Below, piece by piece: positions 55,553 through 64,000 of a stretch of DNA of 64,000 nt. The notes beneath the pieces are model-generated. The model had not been told where the DNA came from. It did not search any database and saw only the letters and a program-made list of their open reading frames with translations. A program made the position numbers and the translations under genes. This DNA comes from Heterohyrax brucei (Eukaryota; Chordata; Mammalia; Hyracoidea; Procaviidae): NCBI GenBank assembly GCA_028571685.1, contig CM053166.1, positions 56,754,111-56,818,110 on the forward strand, read 5' to 3'. The first letter of the stretch is position 1; the number at the start of each line of letters is the position of its first letter.

Positions 55553-55988
55553 AACATTAGAGAGGGGCAAGCTGCTTCCTCTGTATGTAGCCAGGACACC
55601 CCTCCCTTCCTGCACCTGACCTTTCCAGGAAATGAGTGTCCTTCCTGGAGGGCCCTGCCCATCTACATTCTCCCTCAGTCTCCTGCTTGCTCAAGAGCTA
55701 GATGGGTAAGCTTATGGTATTCTCTCAGCTCTCTCACTGGAAGGCCCCAGACCTCACTACACTTTGCTAGACCTCCATGTTTTGTCAAGTTGGGCCCAGT
55801 CATCATTGCTGTGGCCAAGCCTTGACACAGTGGTGAAGTTTGTTGGTATTTTTTTGTTTCCATAGCTCCTTCTCTCCCAGGAGCAGAAGGTACTGTGGAA
55901 GCTGTAATTTGCTAAACAGGCATTAAACTTCACATCAATCCCGAGAGGCAGGTAGAGAGTCTCAGTCAAAACACGGTGTTGTGATTAG
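55553..55988. other. Intergenic, no gene seen
   Basis: No recognised element. Confidence 0.4.
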
Positions 55989-55993
55989 GCAGG

Positions 55994-56507
55994 TGTCATG
56001 GATTGAATTGTGTCCCCCCAAAATATGTGTAGCCATGTGGCTGGGCCATGACTCCCTGTACTCTGATTGTCCTCCAGTTTGCGATTTTCTTATGCTGTAT
56101 GTTAAAGGATTTAGGTGGGACTGTAAATCCCTTCAGAAGATCACTTCCCTGCTCCACTATAAAGGGAGTTTCCCTGGAGTATGGCTTGCCCCACCCTTAA
56201 CCCTTTCATCCTACAAGAGATAAAAGGAAAGAGAAGGAAGCAGAGAATTGGGAACCTCATACCATCAAGAAAGCAGCACCAGGAGAAGAGCGCATCCTTC
56301 AGACCTGAGGTTGCAAGACACTCCCTGGACAAAGACTGATGCAATACCTGACTTTCCTCCAGAGCCAACAAGGGGGGAAGACTTCCCCTGCAGCGGACAT
56401 CCTGACTTTGGATTTGTAGCCTGCCAGACTGTGTAAGAACAAACCTTCCTTTGTTAAAACTATCCACTGTGGTACTTCCGTTACAGCAGCACTAGCTGAC
56501 TAAAACA
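55994..56507 (+). mobile_element. Solo LTR, ERVL-MaLR-like
   Basis: TG...CA ends (tgtcatggattgaattgtgt ... tgactaaaaca). Perfect TSD gcagg (55989-55993 and 56508-56512). More diverged from 1939-2440 than that copy is from 10670-11170. Confidence 0.95.
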
Positions 56508-56552
56508 GCAGGGCTGGAGAGATAACACACAGTGATTTATACCTACCCAGCC

Positions 56553-56654
56553 AGGCCCTCCTTGGAAACTGTACAGGGCAGTTCTAGTCTGCCCTGTAGG
56601 GTTGCTATGAGTCGGAATTGACTCAACAGCACTGGGTTTGGTTTGGTTTAGCCC
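56553..56654 (+). mobile_element. AfroSINE 3' half
   Basis: The stretch ccttggaaactgtacagggc, gagtcggaattgactcaaca, gcactgggtttggtttggtt. 5'-truncated. Confidence 0.85.
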
Positions 56655-56936
56655 CTCTCTCCTAGGTCAGGGCTTCTCAGGGTTCTCCTGTGTCTCCAAC
56701 CTTAGCACAGCTTTTGCCCTGGGGTTACTGGCTGCGGCTGACAGAGAACATTCTCCTTACAGAAGGGTATTTCACCAGGCATCAAGGGCCATTCTGCCAT
56801 TGCCCTAACCCCCTCAGTGTCTCTCCAGCCTTCCGCCTTGGATAGGGTCTAGGAGAAATGTCACAGCCTGTGAGGAAGACAGGTCTGGGTTTGAATCTTG
56901 CTCTGATACTTTTTGTCATTTAACAAATATCAGTCA

Positions 56937-57132
56937 GTCCCTAGGTAGTGCCAACAGTTAATACATTCACCTGCTAACCAAAGAGTTAGAAGTTTGAGTC
57001 CACCCAGAGGTGCCATAGAAGAAAGGCCTAGAAATCTACTTCTGAAAGGTCAGTCATTGAAAATCTTATGGAGCAGTTCCACTCTGCACACGTGGGGTCA
57101 TCATGAGTTGGCGTCGACTCAACCATAACTGG
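56937..57132 (+). mobile_element. AfroSINE, long variant
   Basis: Head gtccctaggtagtgccaaca, long-variant block gaagaaaggcctagaaatct, end gagttggcgtcgactcaacc. A short MIR-like piece precedes it at 56880-56930. Confidence 0.8.
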
Positions 57133-58211
57133 TTGCCATGTCCCTGGCACTTTTAGGTTCTGAGGATCGAGCAATTAATGTTGGAGTTTTATGAAGATCA
57201 GTTAAGAACCCTCCTTCCTCTTCCTCCCAGAACAACTGAGAAATAGACAGAGAAGTTCAAAAGGTGGAGCTCCAAACGGCATTCATTGCTGAAAGGGCTC
57301 TATCAGCAGGTGTGGTTTTGTAGATCTGTCACAGCAAGTATCTTGCTGACAGTCACCCCAGAGTTGATCTTACCCACTCAGCTATAGGTAAAATCAGTAA
57401 CCATAGACTACACCATGGGAGTGTGACCCCTTCAACAGGAAATCAGCCTCTGTCTGTGTCAAGCTCTAGATCCTTCCTCCTACCTGTGCTTCTTATCCTC
57501 CCAGCCATCCAGGAAATGATCCCAGCCCTGGCTTCTGTCATTTCTCCCACAAATCATGGTGTGGAATGTAGTCAGAGTGACTGCCTTTCCCCTTGAGCAT
57601 GACCTGGAGGCCCAGAGGATGGGGCAAGCCCCTCCCTTGGGTCACGGGCCTCCCCTTGGAAGGAAAAGGCAAGACTATGGCTCAGGCCATAGGGTATGGT
57701 TGGTGCTCTAAGTCCCCAGCCAGCATTCACCAAGCAAACCCGCACATCTCTCACAAGACACTGAGAGGAAAACATGTCTGCCACCAGTCATGGCCAGGGG
57801 TGCTGCTACTGCCCCCGGCTACTGGTCAGTGGCTGTATCTTCAGCACAGGGCTCACAGAGCCCTGGGTTCCAACATGCAGCAGGCTTGGCTAGGCTTGTT
57901 CATGTGGTGGCAGAAGATTTCAAGAGCAGCAGTGTGTGCCAGGCCTCTACATACATCTGTTTCATTAAATGGGCAGGTCAGCCTTGCCCAGAAAAGATTT
58001 GTGGGTCCTTGCTGCCAATTTGGCTTCAGTCAAAAAGAGGCATTATGGGGGCTGGCAATTGTGTGGATGGCCAAGGGTCAAGAAGAGAGAGATTATCCTG
58101 TTCGTTCAAAGGGAGGCAAAGGAGCTATTACTTTTAGGACCACGGATACTGGTGTCTCATTATCAGTGAGGAGATGAAAGGCCATTTTTTTCTCAACCCA
58201 ACTATCCCAGT
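57133..58211. repeat. Intergenic and old diverged repeat
   Basis: 57133-57780 unassigned. 57790-58190 contains phrases (gttcatgtggtggcagaaga, tttcaagagcagcag) shared with the old repeat at 61500-61570. A 194-codon ORF covers part of this (57593-58177) but follows no recognised family. Confidence 0.4.
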
Positions 58212-58468
58212 GTCTTAGTTTCCCAGTGTTACTGTAGCAGAAATACCACAAGTGTGTGTTTTAACAACAGAATGTATTTTCTCACAGTTTAGGAGGCTAG
58301 AAGTCCAAATTCAGGGCACCAGCTCTAGGAGAAGGTTTATTGTCTCCATCCACTCTGGGGGAAGGTCCTTATTCCTCGATTCCTTGGTGATTTTCATCTG
58401 TCTTCCCTCGTTTCTGCTTGCTTCTCTGTGCCTACTCTGTTCCTTTTATATCTCAAGGATGACTGGTT
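58212..58468 (-). mobile_element. Partial LTR, ERVL-MaLR-like
   Basis: The 3' half of an LTR of the 481-964 subfamily on the minus strand (gtcttagtttcccagtgtta, gaaataccacaagtgtgt, aagtccaaattcagggcacc). The 5' half is missing where the L1 begins. Confidence 0.8.
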
Positions 58469-58477
58469 GAAAGGGTC

Positions 58478-60357
58478 CAAAGTCTATAAAATGGTGAAAA
58501 GACAGGATTTGTAACAAACGGTGCTGGCAAAACAATGTCCATCTGCAAAAAGAATGAAACAAAACCCATACATCATACCATACACAAAAGCTAATTCAAA
58601 ATGGATCAAAGACCTAAATGTACAACCGGAAATTACAAAGATCATAGGAGTAAAAATAGGATCAATGGTAGAAAGCCTAACACATGGCATTAACAGGATA
58701 CAAACCATAACTAACAACACAGAAACACCAGAAGATAAGCTAGAAAACCGAGACCTTCTAAAAATTAAACACTTATGCTCATCAAAAAACTTTACCGAAA
58801 GAGTAAAAAGAGAGCCTACAGACTAGGGGGAAAAATTGGCTATCACAAATCTGACAAAGGTCTATTTTCTGTTATCTATAAAATACTGCAAAACCTCAAC
58901 AACAAAAAGACAAATAATCCAATTTAAAAAAATGGGCAAAGGAAATGAATGGACAATTCATCAAAGAAGACATTCAAACAACTAACAGATACATGAGGAA
59001 ATGCTCCCCGTCACCAGCCACAGAGAAACGCAAAACCAAACGACAGTGAGATACCATCTCGCCCTGACATTAATGGTGTGAATCAAAAAATGGAAAATAA
59101 CAAATGTTGGAAAGGCTGTGGGGAGACTGGAACTATTATGCTGTGTTGGTGAGAATGCAAAATGATACAAGCATTCTGGAAAATGATATAGTGCTTCCTT
59201 AGCATGCTAGAAATAGAAATACTACATGATCCAGCAATCCTACTTCTCAGATATCCCAGGGAAATGAGTCATTGCAAGAACAGACATGCACACATCCATG
59301 TTCACTGCAGCATTATTCACAATAGCAAAAAGATGGAAACAAGCTAGATGCCTGTCAACAGAGGAATGAATAAGCAAACTATGATACATACACACAATGG
59401 AGTACTATGCAATGATAAAGAACAATGATGAATCTGTGGAGCATCTCAAAACATGGATGAATCCGGAGGGCATTGTGCTGAGTGAAAGAAGTAATCACAA
59501 AAGCATAAATATTGTTTGAGACCACTACAATGAAAACTCATTAAAAGGTTTACACATAAAAAGAAACAATCTTTAGTTATAATGGAGGGGCTGGATGGAG
59601 ATGGGAAAACACTAAGTAGACAGTATATAAGTAGTAGCTTTGGTGAAGGGTCAGACAGTACACAATTTTGGGGAAGCCAGCACAACTTGTACAAGGTAAG
59701 GTCATAGACACAGACAAACCCCCTGAGGGGCTAAATTATTGTGCTAGGAGTTGGTGACAGTACAGTCTCAGGGAACCGCTAGCTCAATTAAAATAACATA
59801 GTTTATAAAGAAAATGTTCTACCATCTACTTTAGTCAGAAGTGTCTGGGGTCTTAAAAGCCTGTGAATGGCCATCTAAGATGTAAGATACTCCACTGGTC
59901 TCACCCCTTTGGGAGCATGGGAAAATGAAGAAAACTACAGACACAAGGGAAAGATTAGTCCCAAGGACTGACGGACCCTAACTATCACGACCTTCACCAG
60001 ACTGAGTCTAGTACAACTAGATGGTGCCTGGCTACCACCACTGGCTGTTCTGACAAGGATCATAATAGAGAGTCCCAGACAGAGCTTGAGAAAAATGTAG
60101 AACAAAATTCTAACTCAAAAAGAAAGGCCAAACTTGCTAGCCTAACAGAGACTGGAGAAATCTTGAGAATGTGGCCCCTTTCAGCTCAGTAATGAAGTCA
60201 CTCCTGAGGTTCACCCTTCAGCCAAAGATTAGACAGGCCCATAAAAAAAAATGAAACTAAAAGGGCACACCAGCCCAGGGGCAAAGACTAGAAGGCAGGA
60301 TGGAATAGGTAAGCTGGTGAAAGGGAACCCAAGTTTGTGAAGGGAGAGTGTTGACGT
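58478..60357 (+). pseudogene. L1 ORF2 C-terminus and 3' UTR
   Basis: ORF2 C-terminal peptides MLAKQCPSAKRMKQNPYIIP, then KANSKWIKDLNVQPEITKII (58520-58620), parallel 1764-1860 of the first L1. The end of ORF2 lies near 59480. The 3' UTR is the same type as 4341-5186 but stops early at about 60357, without the final part or A tail. It is truncated at both ends. Confidence 0.85.
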
Positions 60358-60611
60358 TTCATGTCCCCCAGCCTGGTACTGGTCTAATATCTGTATATCA
60401 CCCAGTACAGGGAATCTGCTCTATTTGCTTGCTTTTAACTTAATCCCCAGGGAAGTCTCCATTAAAACGAAACTACAACCCGAAACTGATCTCCAATTAG
60501 AAATCAAGAAGATCAAATCTCTCTTCTCTGAGTTCCCTTTGTTAACCCCATCTTCAAAAAAAAAACCTCCCGAAGGGAGGAGAAAGTGGATTTACTCTCA
60601 CTGGCGAAACA
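60358..60611. other. Intergenic, no gene seen
   Basis: Short unassigned stretch. Confidence 0.4.
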
Positions 60612-60774
60612 TTGGAAACCCTGGTGGTGAAGCAGTTAAGAGCTGTGTCTGCTAACCAAAAGGCTAGCAGTTTGAATCCACCAGGTGCTCCTTGAAACCT
60701 CTATAGAGCAGATGTACTCTGTCCTGTAGGGTGGGTATGAGTCAGAACTGACTCGATGGCAGTGGGTTTACTTC
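60612..60774 (+). mobile_element. AfroSINE
   Basis: Head ggaaaccctggtggtgaagc, B box ggctagcagtttgaatc, end gtcagaactgactcgatggc, agtgggttta. Confidence 0.9.
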
Positions 60775-60870
60775 TTTAATTACTTTTTTGTTTTGTTTTT
60801 GGCAGAACGTTAGGGTCAACGGAGAGAATTGTTATAGGCTGAAAAGCAGAGTAACAACAAAACCACCAGT

Positions 60871-61249
60871 AGCCCCACCTGGAGGGGGCAGTAGTGGTTC
60901 AGTGGTAGAAGTCTCACCTTCCATGCGGTGCACCAGTGTTCAGTTCCCACCCAATGCACCTCAAGCGCAGCTGCCCCTGTCTGTTAGTGGCGGCTTCTGT
61001 GTTGCTACGAGGATGAATAGGTTTCAGCAGAGCTTCTAGGCTAAGACAGACTAGGAGGAAGGGCCCAGCTATCTACTTCTGAAAAGCAGCCCATGAAAAC
61101 CCTCTGGATCACAACAGTCCAGTTCAAAAGCCATCATGGAGATGTTACAGGACCAGGTGGTATTTCATTTCATTGTCCATGGGGTCACCATAAGTTAGGG
61201 GCCAACTGAACCACCACCACAACAATACCTAACAACAGCCCCATCTGGA
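60871..61249 (+). mobile_element. tRNA-Gly-headed SINE with 13-bp TSD
   Basis: SINE 60884-61236, flanked by agccccacctgga (60871-60883) and agccccatctgga (61237-61249). Head gtggttcagtggtagaagt is close to tRNA-Gly; the B box is weaker (gtgttcagttccc). Body and tail are RTE-type, ending acaacaatacctaacaac. Confidence 0.9.
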
Positions 61250-62765
61250 GTTGAAATGGAAGCTCCTCATAGGGATCACCAAAAGCTGAGAAAACGTGTC
61301 AGTCAAATTTTGTTATGTAACGAAGCACACCAAAACTTAGTAGCTTCAAGTAGCCATTATGTATTTGGCTCGTGAGTTATTTGGGGTGAGCTCTGATAGC
61401 TCCCTCCTACATCTGAGGTTCAGCTGTTGGTAAGCTAGGAGGCCCTGCTTCTAGGGGTGGGCAGGTTGACAGCGGGAGAGACAGGGCTCCCCGGGCCTTG
61501 AGTCTCATCCTCCAGCAGGTCCACCTGGGTTTACTCATACAGTAGCAGAAGATTCCAAGAGCAGCAAGTGGGCAACACCACTGTGTCAGTGCTTTTTAGT
61601 CACTGCTTACCTTACATCTGCGACACGTCCAAACAAGTCAGTGGTGATGCCCACAGCCAGTAGCAGACGATACTACCGAAGCACCAGGAAAGAGCTGTGG
61701 CCAGTTTTATAAGCTCTCACAGGCAGGCAGTGTGGCCAGCTGTCATCACTCAACCTAGCAAGGAGGGTCTATTGGCAGGAGTCTTTCCTCTGAAGATGCC
61801 AGCAGCAAGCAGCACCTCTGATGGAGGCTGTGGGCCTACGCAGGACAGACCACCCCAGACCCAAGCCCTGGGTGGGTACACAGGAGAGACCTGTAGAGCA
61901 TGTGGGTAAATTTTGACTGCAAGGCTTAGTGTCCCAGCACACTCCCAGCAACAAGAAGACTTAACCACCATCCTAACTCTCAAAAGCTTTCTGTGGCCTG
62001 GGGGACCTCATCGAGTGTCCTTGTCATAGACTGGGGACATCTGGGACTTGTGCCGACAGATGATTACTTTCCCCTCTCGCTTTAGAAAAATGACCCATGT
62101 TTAAGGATACATAAAACTTAGGGAATGCATCACTGAGCCTATAATACCATGAGAGCCCCAAGCAGAGAACGACTTGAAAAGATTCATCAAACTAATTACT
62201 TCTCCCTCCACCCCCACTGCCACCCCTCTCCCTGCTTGGCCTGCTCAGGAAGATGTACAACCTCATCAGCTGGGCTGCTTCAAAGCCAAACTCCCAGGTC
62301 TGCTTATGTGGGAGGGGGCAGTGAGACACACTGTGCTTCAATATTTCTCCAGGTTTCTGGGCAGACAAGAGTAGTTCCTGCTGACTCATCTATTCTAGGA
62401 GCCGAGACAAGGCCAGGGTACCTAATGGGTGGGTGAGGGTAGGGATAGAAATATCAGGACACAGGAAGGCTCCCCGTTACCCATCTCTTTGAAGCTGACT
62501 CTACATATCCCTTATGACACCCCATGCTGTATCCCCTGGGCCCACCTCTGAGTTGGCCTGCACCTGTGGAGACAGTTCCTGAGGTTGCTGATCGTGTCCC
62601 GCCTCCAGTACATGCCTCTCTGCCTGGGGCTTTCTGTGCGTGTACAGGATCTTGCTCAGTGGTAAGGCAGGCTCAGTGCTAGGCTTTGACACCCTCCGGG
62701 GCAGCTCCCAGTTAGTGAGGGACAGAAGTCCATGGATAAATACTTCAGCTTCACATGTCTAGAAG
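61250..62765. repeat. Old repeat and intergenic DNA
   Basis: 61295-61600 is an old diverged mammalian repeat (aacgaagcacaccaaaactt, agtagcttcaagtagccatt). The rest is unassigned, with no gene recognised. Confidence 0.4.
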
Positions 62766-63385
62766 GTCAAATGGTGTAGCTCTCCAAGAGATACATCTAT
62801 CTGGAACCTGTGAATGTTACCTTATTTGGAAATCAATTCTTTCCTGACACAATTAAGAATTTCAAGATGAGATTATCTTGGATTACATTGGGTCTTGAAT
62901 CCAATGACAGGTGTCCTGAGAAAAGCAGACACACAGAAAAGATGACGTGAAGATGGAGGAGTCTGAAACTGGAAGAGACTGGGGTGACGCATTTACAAGC
63001 CAAGGAGCGCCAAGGATTGCTGGCTGCCACCCAAAGGTAGGAGAGAGGCATGGAATGGATTCTCCCCCTGAATCTCCAGAAGGAGCCACCTCCATTGACA
63101 TCTTGATCTCCCACTTGACCTCTACAACTTGAGGGAACAAATTTCTGTTGTAAACCAGAAACCCTGGTGGCATTAGTGGTTAAGTGCTACATCTGCTAAC
63201 CAAAAGGTCAGTAGTTCAAATCTGCCGGACACTCCTTGGAAACTCTATGGGGCAGGTCTACTTTGACCTACAGGATCGCTATGAGTTGGAACAGAATCAA
63301 CAGGATGTCTTTGGCGTTTAGCTGATGTAAACCACCTGGTTTGTGGTAATGTGTTACAACAGCCACAAGAAACTAAACCAGCATC
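62766..63385 (+). mobile_element. MLT1-type LTR with AfroSINE insertion
   Basis: Typical MLT1-type phrases: ctggaacctgtgaatgttac, ggattacattgggtcttgaa, gaggaggagtctgaaac-like and a gtttgtggtaatgtgttaca end. Split near its 3' end by the AfroSINE at 63158-63325. Confidence 0.75.
63149..63334 (+). mobile_element. AfroSINE with 9-bp TSD
   Basis: SINE 63158-63325, flanked by tgtaaacca (63149-63157 and 63326-63334), inside the MLT1-type LTR. Confidence 0.85.
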
Positions 63386-63694
63386 TTCCAGGGAAGTGAC
63401 TCTGAGGTGTGTTTAAAACCGTTTCTCAGATCATCTCCAGTGGGATTGAGGCCCAGTCACAAACAGTGGCAACCAGCTTGTTTAGATATCCTTTATTGGC
63501 TTCTCCCTCCCCTGTCTTATTTCCCCCACTGCCCTACCCATGTTTACTAGGATCACCTTCCAAACAAACCACCTGTACCCAAGTCCCAACTAAGAGAGAA
63601 TCCCAACTAAGGGCACATAGCACACATTTCTTTATTAATTCATCTGATCACCATTTAGAGAGGAAACACAGTGTTCTGTCAAAGACATCTACGT
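63386..63694. other. Intergenic, no gene seen
   Basis: No recognised element. Confidence 0.4.
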
Positions 63695-64000
63695 CCTAGT
63701 TTCTGGAGCCTGTGTATATGTGACCGTAATGACCAACAGAACCTTGAAGTTGTGGCTAAATTAAGGGTTTTAAGCTGAAGAGATTATCCTAGATTATCTG
63801 GATGGACCTGATGTAATCACCAGGGTCTTTGTAAGAGGGAGGCAAGAGATTAGAGGAGTAGGAGGAGAAGGTCATGCAGCCACAGAGACAGAGACTGAAG
63901 TGATGCGGGCATGAGTCACGAAACATCAACAGCTCTAGAAGCTGGAAGAGTCAAGGGATGCAGTCTCCCATCAGAGCCCCCAGAGGGAACCAACAACTTG
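63695..64000 (+). mobile_element. MLT1-type LTR, cut by the window end
   Basis: The stretch cttgaagttgtggctaaatt, aagggttttaagctgaagag, gattatcctagattatctgg is typical of MLT1 LTRs. The 3' end lies beyond 64000. Confidence 0.75.

Noticed and set aside
57593-58177. 194-codon plus-strand ORF, the longest here
   Set aside because: Overlaps two other frames of similar length and old repeat sequence; no family resemblance.
1-64000. CRISPR arrays, operons, bacterial-type genes
   Set aside because: No regularly spaced direct repeats, and the repeat content is clearly mammalian.

Overview
The window is vertebrate nuclear DNA and shows no convincing host gene. It is intergenic or deep-intronic sequence from a placental mammal of the clade Afrotheria, most probably an elephant. 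Three things point there. (1) About 30 copies occur of the tRNA-derived AfroSINE (head like ggagccctggtgg, B box like ggtcagcagttcgaatc, tail like gggtttggtttgg). (2) RTE-clade LINEs end in gacggcacctaacaacaac-type tails. (3) Elephant-type L1s and a family of about 500-bp ERVL-MaLR-like LTRs are present. The species call rests on my knowledge of these families, not on a database search. No open reading frame outside transposons has splice context, domain content or codon structure I would defend.

Layout. 0-5.2 kb: a 361-bp tandem duplication, a solo LTR, and a plus-strand L1 split by an unusual 1.48-kb MaLR-like element. 5.2-10.3 kb: mostly old or unique DNA with AfroSINE, MIR and a tRNA-Gly-headed SINE. 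10.3-12.9 kb: a minus-strand L1 3' end split by a solo LTR, an RTE-derived short element, and a 34-bp micro-insertion with 13-bp target site duplications (TSDs). 13-20.5 kb: unique DNA dotted with AfroSINEs. 20.5-27 kb: LTRs, a second 34-bp micro-insertion, an old L1 tail and an MLT1-like LTR carrying two younger insertions. 27.4-34.1 kb: a long minus-strand L1 with a near-complete but broken ORF2, itself hit by a plus-strand L1 tail and by a minus-strand L1 that appears to carry a 3' transduction. 34-42 kb: SINEs, a palindromic mariner MITE split by an LTR, a third micro-insertion, a minus-strand RTE, and a triple-nested SINE/SINE/LTR. 42-45 kb: unique. 45.3-47.7 kb: a second copy of the mariner MITE and a 982-bp Tc1/mariner relative with an arthropod-like transposase, inserted in an old L1. 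48-52 kb: old repeats. 52.2-55.4 kb: a plus-strand RTE retaining both ends. 55.4-64 kb: LTR, SINEs, a plus-strand L1 and MLT1-like LTRs.

The parts form a record of insertions rather than a working gene system. Nesting gives a relative order: L1 and old MLT1-type LTRs first, then mariner-type DNA transposons, then the MaLR-like LTRs and AfroSINEs. The most unusual items are the 34-bp hairpin micro-retroposons, the LTR element with U5-type ends at both termini, the Tc1/mariner fossil, and the tRNA-Gly SINE built from both ends of the RTE LINE.
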